Positions 23,831-34,640 of a DNA stretch of 64,000 nt are shown piece after piece (within the stretch, counting starts at the first letter, position 1; each line of letters begins with the position of its first letter). The position numbers and the translations under genes are program-made. This stretch comes from Mycoplasmopsis anatis. Lineage in GTDB: Bacteria; Bacillota_I; Bacilli_A; Mycoplasmatales; Metamycoplasmataceae. The notes beneath the pieces are model-generated. The model searched no databases, was not told the origin of the DNA, and was given only the letters and a program-made list of their open reading frames with translations. The stretch is from the NCBI RefSeq assembly GCF_900660655.1, contig NZ_LR215035.1:914242-978241 (forward strand). The letters are read 5' to 3'.

Positions 23831-25840
23831 TTACTCTTCTACACTTTTTATTAAATCATCAATACTTACATTTGCATCGTCACTTTTAACTTGTTCTTCT
23901 TGTGGATCTTCAGGAAGTCTAAGATTTTTGGCGATGTAGTCGATTTCCTCAGAAACAATTGTTTCTTTTTGTAATAGTCTTTCTTTAATAAGTTCTAATA
24001 ATTCTCTATTTTCTTGAATTGTCTTAGTTGCTAAAGCTAAAGCATCACTTATAATTTTTCTAACTTCTAAATCGATTTCATGACCAATCTTTGAACTATA
24101 ATTACTATTTGTAGCTAAAGTTCTTCCTAGGAACGGACTACCTTCATCATTTTCATATTTAACTGGTCCTAAATCACTCATACCATATTGAGTAACCATT
24201 TTTCTCGCAATATTCGTTGCTCTATCAATATCGCTTCCAGCACCGGTTGAAATATTTTCTTGTCCGTAGATAATCGATTCAGCGGCACGTCCTCCCATAT
24301 AACTTGCTATCGTTGCTAATAGCTCACTCTTAGTCATGTTATATTTTTCTTCCTCAGGTATAATTAAGTTATAACCTCCAGCATCTCCACGAGGTACTAT
24401 GGTAATTTTTTGAACTTTGCTTGCAGAAGGAACTTTAATACCTACAACAGCATGACCAGCTTCATGATATGCGACCATTGTTAGCTCTTCTTTTGTAATA
24501 ACTCTAGTTTTTTTAGCAGGTCCAGACATAACACGGTCAATAGCTTCATCAAGAATAGCTAATGTTATTTTGTTAGAATTTTCTCTAACTGATAATAATG
24601 TAGCTTCATTGATAACATTTTCTAACTGAGCACCTGAATACCCAGGGGTTCTTTTTGCTATATTTTTGAAATCAACATTAGAATCAAATCTTTTTCCTTT
24701 TGCGTGTAATTTTAGAATATCTTCACGTTCTTTTACATTTGGTAAACCTACAGTGATAGTTCTGTCGAATCTACCTGGACGGGTTAATGCAGGGTCTAAA
24801 ACATCGACACGGTTTGTTGCTGCTATATATAATATTCCTGCGTTAGATTCCATTCCATCCATTTCAACTAATAGTTGGTTTAATGTTTGTTCACGTTCAT
24901 CGTGACCACCACCGATACCACTTCCTCTTGTTCTACCAATAGCATCTAATTCATCGATAAAGATAATCGCAGCAGGGTTTTTTCTAGCTTCTGCTACAAC
25001 TTGTCTAACTCTTTTTGCCCCTAAACCTACAAACATTTCAACAAAACTTGATGCTGAAATATAGTAGAATGGAACATTAGCTTCTCCTGCTGTTGCTTTT
25101 GCAATTAAGGTTTTACCTGTACCTGGAGGACCTCCAAGTAAAATACCATGTGGCATTCTGGCTCCAGAGTCTTTATATTTTTTAGGATTCTTTAAATAAT
25201 CTACAATTTCTTTAATTTCTTCAATTGGTTCTTGATTTCCTGCAACATCTTTGAATTTTTTATCAGAAATAATTTTTTGAGCAGGACTTTTATCACCAAG
25301 GATCCCAGAACCGCCTGCACCGGAATTCATTTTTAAGGTGATTCACATAAAGAATCCAATTACTCCGATTATCAAGATTGTTGGCAATAAAGTTACAAGT
25401 CATGAAACAATTGTTGGAGTTTGTTTAGGAATTGCTTGACTTACATCAAATGTTTTGTTAGTTGCTTGATATAGCAAATCTGAAAATGAAGCATCAGGAA
25501 ACTCTGGAAATTTAATATTTCCTAAAATACTCATATAACTTTGTAGAGCTCCACCAGCTCTATAATTATTAAGTACTAACTTACCATCAATACTGCTTAC
25601 AACTGTTCACGTAGTTAAATTTGTGTTTGGATCATATACAATATTTTGAATCTTGTTTGTATCGCTTGGACCAGTTTTGACAATTTCTTGAATTTGACTT
25701 AATAATTCACCAAAATTGGAATTTTTATAAGCCGAAAATCTTAAAATGTCAAAAAGAATTCAAGTTGCTATTGCTAAAAGCACAATAACTAAAAAACCAT
25801 AAACTCAAATTTTTCTTGGATTTTGTTTATTATTTTTCAT
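23831..25840 (-). CDS. ftsH: ATP-dependent zinc metalloprotease FtsH
   Basis: Membrane-anchored AAA+ protease that degrades membrane and regulatory proteins. It is 669 residues. There are two N-terminal membrane helices (about 12-32 and 140-165) around an extracytoplasmic domain. Walker A is GPPGTGKT at about 237-244, Walker B is IIFIDELDAIG, SRH is ATNRVDVLDPALTRPGRFDR, and the zinc site is HEAGH. The full start at 25840 (AAAGGA upstream) restores the N-terminal anchor, which reads through several TGA Trp codons. It follows tilS by 48 bases. Confidence 0.97.
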
Positions 25841-25888
25841 TTTTTCCTTTCTTTAATATAGATTTTAAAATTATACTTTAATGTTGAC

Positions 25889-26782
25889 TTAATTTAAATA
25901 TAACTTTCCTTTAATTTTAGTTATAAAAATATTATTTTTTAGTTTATATTTTTTTGTTCTATTATTTGATATAACAAAATCGATAATTGATTTAATTTTC
26001 ATTTTGCTTAAGTTTATATCATTATAATTATCATTTACAAATTTATATATTAAACTTTCCTTGTATTTTAATTTTTTAAAAATATCTTGATCAAATATCG
26101 CTTCCTTTCATATAATGTAAAGTTTATTTACTTTAATTTCTTTTCGATGATAAAGTTTTTGCTTCATATTAATATGTAAAACAATTATATTTTTTACAAA
26201 ATTAGGACAATTTGCGAACTTTATGCGTATTTTGTTTCTTTCATATTTTGTTAGTTTGTTTGTATAATCTGTGGCGTATTTAACTTTATGCTTTATACAT
26301 AATTTCTCTATTTTATTCTTAAAAAATTTATATAAAAATGGTCTATAAACGTTCATACCATAAATGTGATTAGATTGTTTTATACCTATTGAAAATTTTA
26401 TTTTATTTTGTTTTTTATTTAGAAAATATGTTTCGATCAAATCATCTTTGTGATGTGCAACTAATAAAAAATCAGCATTGATTTCTTTATAAATTTTTGA
26501 AAAAAATAAATATCTTTGCTTACGAGCTCAATCTTGGAAATTGTTTTTAATATAGTCAGATTTTTTTAATATTAATTTGTGTAATTTAATATTGTTTATG
26601 CTTGTAAAATCGCTAACTATTTGTTCGTCTTTTCAACTATCTTCACGCTGATTATAATTAACAAAAGCAACCTCAATATCTAAATTATGTTGAATACATT
26701 GAAACAATAAAAACATACTGTCAGGTCCACCACTAACAGCAACTAATATTTTTTTGTTTTTTAACTTATTGAAATTATTCAT
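25889..26782 (-). CDS. tilS: tRNA(Ile)-lysidine synthetase
   Basis: Modifies the CAU anticodon of a tRNA-Ile so that it reads AUA. It is 297 residues, short but usual for mycoplasmas. The PP-loop ATP motif is VAVSGGPDSM at about residue 14, with the downstream HHKDDLIET and an NxxRxK-like segment YERNKIRIKF. The ATG immediately follows the pth stop (TAG ATG). It is encoded between pth and ftsH, a gene order also seen in other Firmicutes relatives. Confidence 0.93.
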
Positions 26783-27343
26783 CTAACCTCTTTTTAACTT
26801 TGCATTAAAAGAGTTCATCACTGTAGTAATATCATTAAAAGCGAACGAAATAGCAGCATCAGCGGCTAAATTAAGAACAGGTTCTAAAAATAGCAATTCA
26901 TTACTTGTAAAGCGTCCTAAAACATGATCTTTTAATTCTTTGTTTGGGTTTTGCCCAATTCCAATTCTAATTCTTTTATAATTAGGATTACCTAGACGTT
27001 GAGTAATGTTCTTTATTCCGTTATGTCCCGCATCACTTCCACCTATTTTAATTGACGCTTGGCCAACTCTAAAGTCTTTTTCATCATGAATTACTAAAAC
27101 ATCATCCCAAGAGATTTTGAAAAATGAACAAAGGTTCAAAACAAAATCTCCTGAGTTATTCATATAAGTTAAGGGTTTAGCAATAATTAAATCATCAACT
27201 TTAACAAACTCCCCATTTGCTCTGCTCTTATTTAATGAAACATTTAATTTCTCACAAATTTTATCAATAACCATAAATCCTGCATTATGTCTAGTTAGAT
27301 CATATTCTTTACCAGGATTTCCTAAACCAACTATTAATCTCAT
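26783..27343 (-). CDS. pth: Peptidyl-tRNA hydrolase
   Basis: Recycles tRNA from peptidyl-tRNA released during translation. It is 186 residues. Conserved GLGNPGKEYDLTRHNAGF at the N terminus, NNSGDFV, the catalytic-site region HDEKDFRVG and GGSDAGHNGIK are all present. It is the first gene of pth-tilS-ftsH. No Shine-Dalgarno is obvious before its ATG. Confidence 0.96.
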   Translation of the reverse strand: MRLIVGLGNPGKEYDLTRHNAGFMVIDKICEKLNVSLNKSRANGEFVKVDDLIIAKPLTYMNNSGDFVLNLCSFFKISWDDVLVIHDEKDFRVGQASIKIGGSDAGHNGIKNITQRLGNPNYKRIRIGIGQNPNKELKDHVLGRFTSNELLFLEPVLNLAADAAISFAFNDITTVMNSFNAKLKRG

Positions 27344-27394
27344 ATTAATATTAATAATACCATTTTAATTCGCTTTTATTATCGAAATTTAGTA

Positions 27395-27417
27395 ATAAAA
27401 ATCATGCTTGAGCATGA
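27395..27417 (-). terminator. Terminator of lplA-hydrolase-DUF4177 operon
   Basis: On the minus strand TCATGC/GCATGA (4-base loop) is followed by TTTTTATT, directly after the stop at 27421. Confidence 0.8.
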
Positions 27418-27420
27418 AAT

Positions 27421-27684
27421 TTATCTTAAATCAATTCTTTCAAAAACTAAAGTTGCTTGTATTCTATCTCCGCCTAGTAATCCTTTGCTTGTACTATTTA
27501 CAGTAGAAATAGTGTGTAATCTATATCCTTTAGCAGCTTGTAAATTAATCACTTCTTCTAAATCACTTAAATTACCTGATCCAGTTCCAAGAAATTTTTC
27601 TTTTAAAGTAACTTGAATAACAACATATGGTAAATTTTTACCTGAAGCTGTTGAAAATGTTGAGTAATCTGAATAATCCGCCAT
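27421..27684 (-). CDS. DUF4177-like small protein
   Basis: Protein of 87 residues without signal peptide or membrane helix. The pattern of a beta strand, SDLEEVINLQAAKGYRL and a second beta strand (ATLVFERI) resembles the DUF4177 family, of unknown function. It starts behind AGGAGG and lies 18 bases after the hydrolase gene, so it is probably co-transcribed with lplA. No function is proposed. Confidence 0.75.
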   Translation of the reverse strand: MADYSDYSTFSTASGKNLPYVVIQVTLKEKFLGTGSGNLSDLEEVINLQAAKGYRLHTISTVNSTSKGLLGGDRIQATLVFERIDLR

Positions 27685-27702
27685 AAAACCTCCTAAATAT
27701 AA

Positions 27703-28509
27703 TTATCAATTGTTATGTTTTATCATCTCTAAAATTTTATTTTTCACTTCACTAAATCCTTCATAAATTGTAGCGTGTCCACAATTATTTATTGTAGTTA
27801 GTTCAATTCAATTATTTTCTTCTTTAATTCTGTTAATTAGATGTATTGGAACAAATTTGTCTTGATCACCAGTTATTATTGAATAATTTTTAAGTGAAAA
27901 CAGTTCTTTTATTAAATTGTTATATTCTATATTAAGAATTTGATTTTTCACCATATATTCAAAATTGTTCATTCTTTGTGTTGAAATTGTTTTAAAACTA
28001 ATTGCTCTTTTTTCAGCTGCAGTTTTTATTAGCTCATTTAAATTATAAAAAAGTGATGTGTAGGATTCATAAATATCATCAAAACTATCTGGTAATAATC
28101 TATTGCTCATTATTTTTACATGTTCTTTTTCTGAAGCAATTAAATAATTAAATGGAGCAATTAAAAGACAAAATTTAATGTTTTTTAATTTTTTAGCAGC
28201 ATATAAAGCTGATGCTGAACCTAATGAATGAGATACTATATAGATATCTTTATTATAAAAATGTTTGATAATAAATTGTTCTACAACATTTTGATAATCT
28301 TCAATTTTTAGTTCATTTTCATACACCGATTGCCCACAACCGGGTAAATCTATCGCAACTGAAATATAATCATTAGAATTAAAAAGTTTAACAAAAGTTC
28401 TATAACTATCTGCAAAACCATGCAAAAAGAGAACTATTGGTTTATTTTCTTGAAACTCTTCTGAATAATAATTTATTTCAAAGTTGTTTATTTTTTCTCT
28501 ATATAACAT
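27703..28509 (-). CDS. Alpha/beta hydrolase
   Basis: Serine hydrolase of 268 residues. The oxyanion region is LFLHGFADSYR, DLPGCG follows, the nucleophile elbow is SHSLGSA (Ser in the GxSxG position), the acid is probably in TGDQDKFVP and the histidine in NNCGHA near the C terminus. The last part is recovered by reading TGA as Trp. No secretion signal. The start overlaps the lplA stop as TAATG. The substrate is unknown; such mycoplasma proteins are often annotated as esterases or lipases. Confidence 0.9.
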
Positions 28510-29489
28510 TACCCAAAAATTAATTCTAAAATTTCGTCAATTTGAATTGTTCCGAAATATTCTTCAAATCTAATTGAATTTAATACATCAATTACTGCTT
28601 GTTTTGAATATTCTAAATTATCAAATTTACCAACTATTTCATTGACATCTAGCTTGCTTAAGAAATCACCTTCAAAAACAATTTCTTTAAATTTATTATT
28701 TTCTACATTGTACTTAATCTTTAAAATACCACCTGGAAATTTTTTAGCGTTAGAAGCTTGAAAATCAGCATTTTTGTTATATAACCATTCATTTGATTTT
28801 TTATATTCAATCATTTGATTTAATTTATCTTCATATTTTTTATATGGTATTTCAATAATTTCTCCATCACCATTTTTAACAAAATGTTCAATTAATTTTT
28901 CAATAAATTCTTCAACACTCATTGAATAATTTAATTCTTTTGCAATATTTGTCACTCTTTGGCGAATTGATTGAACACCTTTGGATTCCAATTTTAATTT
29001 AGATGGATTTAAAGCATTAGATAATTTTGTTAGGTCTACATCAAATAATAAAGTACCATGCGAAACTATTCTATTACCTTTAATAAATTGTGCATTTCCA
29101 CTTATTTTAGCACCATTACACAAAATATCGTTTCTTCCGTGGAATTCAGCATTTAAACCTAATGAATTAAGAAAACTGATGATAGGCTGTAAAAATTTTT
29201 CATATCCTGCTTGTTTATTGTAATCTGTAATAAATGAAAAATTAATATTGCCCAAATCGTGATAAACAGCTCCTCCACCGCTTATTCTTCTTGCTAATTC
29301 TATTTTATTTTCTTCAATATAATCTCTTTTAATTTCTTCATAAGCATTTTGATTTCTTCCAATAATTACAGCATTATTGTGTTGATAAATTAAAAAGATG
29401 TCTCCAGTCATCTCTGGATCGCTAGTAATTAACTCTTCTAAACTTAATGTTGTATAAGGACTTGTTGATTTTATTCTAAATATTTTCAT
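28509..29489 (-). CDS. lplA: Lipoate-protein ligase A
   Basis: Attaches scavenged lipoate to E2 or H proteins using ATP. It is 326 residues. The BPL/LplA catalytic domain shows RRISGGGAVYHDLGNINFSF and the lysine-containing GAKISGNAQF, followed by HGTLLFDVDL; a C-terminal accessory domain with FPGGILKIKY is present. No Shine-Dalgarno; TATAAT lies exactly six bases before the ATG, which suggests a leaderless message. Confidence 0.95.
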   Translation of the reverse strand: MKIFRIKSTSPYTTLSLEELITSDPEMTGDIFLIYQHNNAVIIGRNQNAYEEIKRDYIEENKIELARRISGGGAVYHDLGNINFSFITDYNKQAGYEKFLQPIISFLNSLGLNAEFHGRNDILCNGAKISGNAQFIKGNRIVSHGTLLFDVDLTKLSNALNPSKLKLESKGVQSIRQRVTNIAKELNYSMSVEEFIEKLIEHFVKNGDGEIIEIPYKKYEDKLNQMIEYKKSNEWLYNKNADFQASNAKKFPGGILKIKYNVENNKFKEIVFEGDFLSKLDVNEIVGKFDNLEYSKQAVIDVLNSIRFEEYFGTIQIDEILELIFG

Positions 29490-29495
29490 ATTTTT

Positions 29496-29501
29496 ATTAT
29501 A
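29496..29501 (-). promoter_or_regulatory. -10 box of a leaderless promoter for lplA
   Basis: TATAAT, then AAAAAT, then the lplA ATG. With a normal 6-7 base discriminator, transcription would start at the start codon. Confidence 0.65.
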
Positions 29502-29522
29502 TTACAAGTTATTTTTGAGTTA

Positions 29523-29550
29523 AAACAAAAATACAGAATTGATCTGTATT
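29523..29550 (-). terminator. Terminator of the secretion island operon
   Basis: On the minus strand AATACAGA/TCTGTATT (5-base loop) is followed by TTTGTTTT, after the signal peptidase gene. Confidence 0.8.
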
Positions 29551-29594
29551 GTAAAATGTGAATTAGTAAGTCTTTGTTAGAAAGTTAATCAATA

Positions 29595-30074
29595 TTAAAT
29601 TAATACTTTCCCTATCATAGATTCTATTGCTAAAAAACCAAACTTTAAGCTATCATTACTTTTAGATAAATTTGTTCCTAAAACAAAACATGAATCATTT
29701 GGAACAATAATATTAATCTCATCAGTTATAAAATTATCAATAATAAAATAATTAGTGATATCTTGGCCATTTAACAAAATTTTGTTATTTGATACAAATA
29801 TATGATCTCCACTTAATCCTACAAGTTTTTTAATTATTAATGTGTCATTTTTATTGATTAACACATCATCTAAATTTGAAAAATTTTTAGTTTTTCACAC
29901 TAAATGAATACTGTTGTTTTTGTAATGAGGTAACATTGAATCTCCATCAATCTTAATAATCATAAAATTAATAAAATACACAGATATTATAATGACAAAA
30001 ATTAAAATTAAAAAAGTAATTAATAAAATTATTTTGTTGATTTTGTGGTTTTTTAAAATATTAATACTTATCAT
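29595..30074 (-). CDS. Type I signal peptidase (S26 family)
   Basis: Membrane serine protease of 159 residues. One N-terminal membrane helix (about residues 13-37) is followed by the catalytic box KIDGDSMLP with Ser46, and by the box with Lys82 in TLIIKKLVGLSGD; NGQDI and CFVLGTN follow. This is the Ser/Lys dyad arrangement of signal peptidase I. It is small but complete. It is the last gene on the island of two ABC fusion transporters and two exported proteins, 76 bases from its neighbour, so it may process their cargo; it could also be the general signal peptidase. Confidence 0.85.
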
Positions 30075-30150
30075 TTTTTAATCTAATACTTTCTTCATTA
30101 TTATGTATAAAAATAATTAATGAACTCGATTTTTTTTCTAATTTCAAATA

Positions 30151-32316
30151 CTAATTCTTTGTTCTTAATAAACTTAAGCTTTTCTTAAAGAATGTAGTTA
30201 TCGAAATCGAAGTATAAATAATTATTGTAAATGCAAAAATTATTAATCATAGGATAAACATTTTAAGATATATTTCACTGATAATCGGGGTGATTTTACT
30301 AAAATTCTCCATACTTGAATACAATGAATTTTGAAGTAATTGTACTGACGCAAACGAAAACAGTAATGTTAATAACAACATTAAAACAATTGTGCATAAG
30401 TGATACATTAAACTTTGTAATGGTTTAGCGCCATAAACTTTTAGTATACCTATTTCTTTTTGTTTGCTATGTATACTCATAAAACTGAATATAGTTATAA
30501 AAATCAGCGAAAGCAATCCTAATCCGAATGAAATATAAGCTAATATAATTGAAGTTGAACTTTGACTATTAACAATTTTACTAATAGCTTGATCAGTATA
30601 ATTCGTTACACTATAATACGATGTGTTTTGTAAGTTTTCAATTTTACCTTTGTCATCAGTATACACATTTATAGACTTGTATAAGTTTTCTTTTCCTATA
30701 TTGTATAAATCATTCGAAACAAGAATTTCATTAGATTCGTTTTCATAAATCCCTACTGCTTTAACAAGAAAATTATTACGTCACCCACCTATTGTAAAAT
30801 ACTCATTTAAATATTTAGAATTTGCATATTCACTACTTGATGGTATTAAAATTTCATTAAAGTTTGAAATATCTTTACCTTCTAATATTTTAACATTGTC
30901 TTGATGTGGTATTACTTTGTAAGATGTCGGTGAAATTAAATTACTAAGGTGTTGGTCTTGGGCGGTTTTACTAATGAAATAAATTTCTTTATCGAATATT
31001 CCTGCTATATCTCAAGCCCACTCAAGAGACATGTTTTTGCTAAAATAAGTATAATAGGTATCATTAATAGTAATATTTTCATTTACTCCAACAATATTAA
31101 AATCATATTTAATTTCTTTGTTGTTATCAGAAACATAAATTTCAATTTTTTTACCAACAGGATTACTAATATTTAATTTTTCTACTATGTCCTTACCTAA
31201 GACAATGTCATTATCATTTAAAAAGGGGATTTTAGTATTCGAATTAATTCATATATTTTCCATCATATATTTACTGTTGTCGCTAAAAAATATATTATTA
31301 AAAACTTCCCAATCATTGTTTATGTAAAAATAAGGTACTCGATTAATGTATTCCTCTGAAATATGATCGAACCCGTATTTCTTTAAATTATTTAAATCTC
31401 AACTTGTTAAAAAATTTGAGTTTTTATATCCTTTAATTTCATAAATGTTTTGTTCTATTTGATTTTTATACGATTTATTTATATTAAAAGAATGTTGTGT
31501 CAAATTAATTGTTGTACTTGTGCTGATGCATGTAGTTACAAATGTAAAAATCACTAGCAAAAATAAAAATCACTTCTTCTTAAAATCGGATCAAGTTAAA
31601 CTTAAAATAGGTTTAAATTTAGTAAATGAATTTTTCTTACTTTTTATATTACTTATGTTTTTCTGTTCAATACAATCAATATTATTTTGAATCAACGTTT
31701 TAGATTCTAAGTCAAATATGTAATCACCATATTTTTTAGCTGCTTCTAAATCGTGAGAAACAACAATAATTGTTTTTGATTTCTTTAGATTTGAAAGTAA
31801 ACTAAATATTTCATCACTATTTTTAGCGTCTAAATTTCCTGTTGGTTCATCACACAAGATGATATCAGACTCTCTGGTTATAGACCTTAAAATAGCTACT
31901 CTCTGTTTTTCTCCGCCACTAAGTTTAGAAACTCTTTTGTTTAATGTTTGCTTAGATATATTAATTTTTGAAGCAATATCATAAATATCTAATTTAGAAA
32001 TATTTCTATTTATTATTTGATTAGAAATAATAATATTTTGTAGACCACTTAAATTTTCAATTAAATTAAAATCTTGAAAAATGAAATCAATTTTTTGGTC
32101 ATTGTTGTGGTTATTTATATTATTTGAATCGTCATTAATGAATATTTCGCCTGAATCTGGTTTTTCTAATCCTGCTATTAAATTTAATAATGTTGATTTT
32201 CCACAACCTGATCTACCTACTATAAAAATTAACTTATTATTTTCAAATTCTAAATCAAGATTTTCAATCACAACTTGATTATTAAATTTCTTAGTTAAAT
32301 TTCTAATCTTCATCAT
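30151..32316 (-). CDS. ABC transporter ATPase-permease fusion (MacB-like), copy 2
   Basis: Protein of 721 residues. Residues 1-220 are an ABC ATPase: GRSGCGKST, KLSGGEKQR and DIILCDEPTGNLD. A membrane helix near 255-275 follows, then an extracellular domain of about 260 residues, then three helices with an FtsX-like coupling segment SKQKEIGILKVYGAKP. This is MacB topology. The frame is restored across several TGA Trp codons to TAG 30151. The start overlaps the preceding exported-protein gene by 22 bases. The ATPase resembles those of lactococcin-972-type export systems. It is a paralogue of the 34641-36776 gene. Confidence 0.87.
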
Positions 32317-32948
32317 ATTGCGTTACCACGTAATTTCTTGAAAATTTCCTTTGAAATTGCACTAACTTTTGTGTCAACAGAAGTTGAAAATCCATTACCA
32401 ATAAAAAATTCGCTTCTTATCACCGTTGCTCCACCCGATCAACTCGAAAATCTAGCGGATAAATCATAATCATAGAATATTAATTCTTGATTTAGGTATT
32501 CACGTGTCTCGTTGTACTCTTTATCATTAGAAGAAACAGACACAGAAAAACCTAATGATGCTTCTGCTCCATTTGTACCAGCGCTAATTCCTCCCGAAAA
32601 ACTACCACCATTAATACCTCAATAATCTAGAAGGTATTTGTTTGTTTGGGCTATTTTAGGAATTTTATATGGTTTTTCGTTTTTGAGAACTTCACTTCAA
32701 GATTCTCCACTTCAATGAGCTCGATCTTTTTCGAATCAATTATGAAATATTTTAATTTTTCCTTCGTTTCCCACAAATAAATCAAGTCCTTTAAAATACT
32801 TATAAGCATATTTATTTGTAGAAATTTCTTCAATATCTATTGTGACCGCTTTTGCATTTTCAACATTTAATGATATAGCTAATGCGGTCGGAACTGAAAC
32901 TGCTACTATGGAAGAAGCAGCTATAGTTGTTATATATATTTTTTTCAC
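32295..32948 (-). CDS. Exported Trp/Gly-rich protein of unknown function (possible peptide cargo)
   Basis: Protein of 217 residues starting at GTG 32948 behind AAGGAG. A Sec-type signal peptide (about 1-25, ending near PTALA) lacks a lipobox Cys, so the product should be released or loosely bound. The mature part is rich in Gly, Ser, aromatic residues and Trp (seven, mostly TGA), with a glycine-rich stretch GGSFSGGISAGTNG and a C-terminal IWWRLEI. I recognise no family. The end overlaps the start of the ABC fusion gene, so the two are translationally linked. Size, signal peptide and transporter context suggest a bacteriocin-like or secreted effector protein; this is inference. Confidence 0.7.
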
Positions 32949-33007
32949 ATTTCTCCTTATTTAAATATTATTTAAAAAGTTTAATTCTAATAAATCTTTT
33001 AAAGTAA

Positions 33008-34624
33008 CTAAATTTTTAGGTTAACTAAATAAATATCGATACTATTATCTGGTGTGTTTTTGATACTACTTTTTAATAAATTAAAGTAATTGATTATCGG
33101 ATCAGAAAGTTCGTTTTCAATTCCTAATAATTTGATTGAATCTAGTAAATCTAAAAATTGTCAAGTTTTAATGGGGTGTAAAACTAATTTGTTTTTATTC
33201 TCTATTATTAGATTTTCTAACTTTTTATACTGATTGTGGTAAATGAATTTGGCCATTAATAATGTGTTAATTAAGAAATCGAATGTCATTTCTCTGTCTA
33301 ATTTTAAAAATGAGTTTAAATTTCATTCTATTAGGTTGTTTATATTTCTTTTTAAATATATTTCATCATCAAAATTCCCAAAAATATTTAATATTTTTAA
33401 CGCATATAAATATGAAGTAAAGTTATTATCTAATTTTAATTTTTCGTTCACTTTATTCATTATTTCTTTTCATAAAGTATTTAAATAGTTATTATCATAT
33501 TTAAATAATATTTTTGAGTAGTAATAAATTTGTATAAAGTCATCTGAACTTCAGATTTCATCACTTCTAATTAATTTAATAACACTTTGTTTAATATACT
33601 TATTAACGCTTTTGTAAAATTGATCAGAATTGGGTGAAATTGATAAACTAAAAAAAGTATTTTTTGCATCATGAGTATAATATGTATAAAGTGATTTTTT
33701 TCAATAATTTATATGAGAAATAATTAAATCATCAGAGATGTTCTCGTTCATTAATTCTAAATAATAAGAAAATAAATTTGGATCAAATTCAATAATTTCA
33801 TCGGTTGATTTGTTTGAATATCAACTTTTTAGTTGGTCCATTTTTTCTGGATAGAATGCTGGTAAAATTCTAGTTCAATATCTTAATCAAGTTATATTAT
33901 TATTTAAATTCATGTCTATTCATGTTCGAATTTTTTCTTTATCAAAACTGTAAGATGAAATATCGCTTGCAGCAATATATATCGCAGTAATAGCCATTCA
34001 AAATGAAGTATTGTTGACATCAAAATTATTCAATATTTTTTGAATATAACTAGAAATATCGTATCTTTTATAAAAGTATTCTAAATTATTTTCGATAAAA
34101 AAGTTATAAATTTGTCCGTTAACGAGAATGTAATTATTTATATTATTCTCATTTGCAAAATAACCTTCAGAAGCATTTCAATATTGATCTAATTTTTTTT
34201 CTATTTCACTTGTATTAAATTTACCAAGATCATATAAAGTAGACATTGAACTAACTAGAGAAGAGTCTAATAAATAGTATTCTAATTCAGTTGTATTTAA
34301 TAAATTTTCTATTTTATTAACTATTTCATAATCTTTATTATTTAAATATTTTATGATTTTTTGAAAATCGAACAATGATTGTTGATCTAAAACTTGTTTT
34401 TTATCATAAATAAATACATCACCTTCATAATTTATAATTTTAGTTCTTACTAAATCATCATACTGAGTTGTTTCTAAATCTTTTTCAATATTAATTGGTA
34501 ATAAATTTACTTTAATATTACTCTTTAATTTATTGCTCACTAAAATAACCGTTGGAATAGATATAAATAAAGTTCCTAAAATCAAACCACTAGTTAATAA
34601 ATATTTTTTGTGTATTTTCTTCAT
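33008..34624 (-). CDS. Membrane-anchored or secreted protein of unknown function, 538 residues
   Basis: One frame (checked for TAA/TAG through the TGA-rich part) from ATG 34624 with AAGGAA upstream. A single hydrophobic N-terminal segment (about residues 8-30) without a lipobox is followed by about 500 residues rich in Asn, Ile, Lys and Tyr, largely helical in appearance, with no motif I recognise. It lies 16 bases after one ABC fusion gene and 59 bases before the small exported protein. It may be a partner or processing factor for the exported peptide, or another cargo. Confidence 0.7.
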
Positions 34625-34640
34625 AATATTTCCTTTTATT

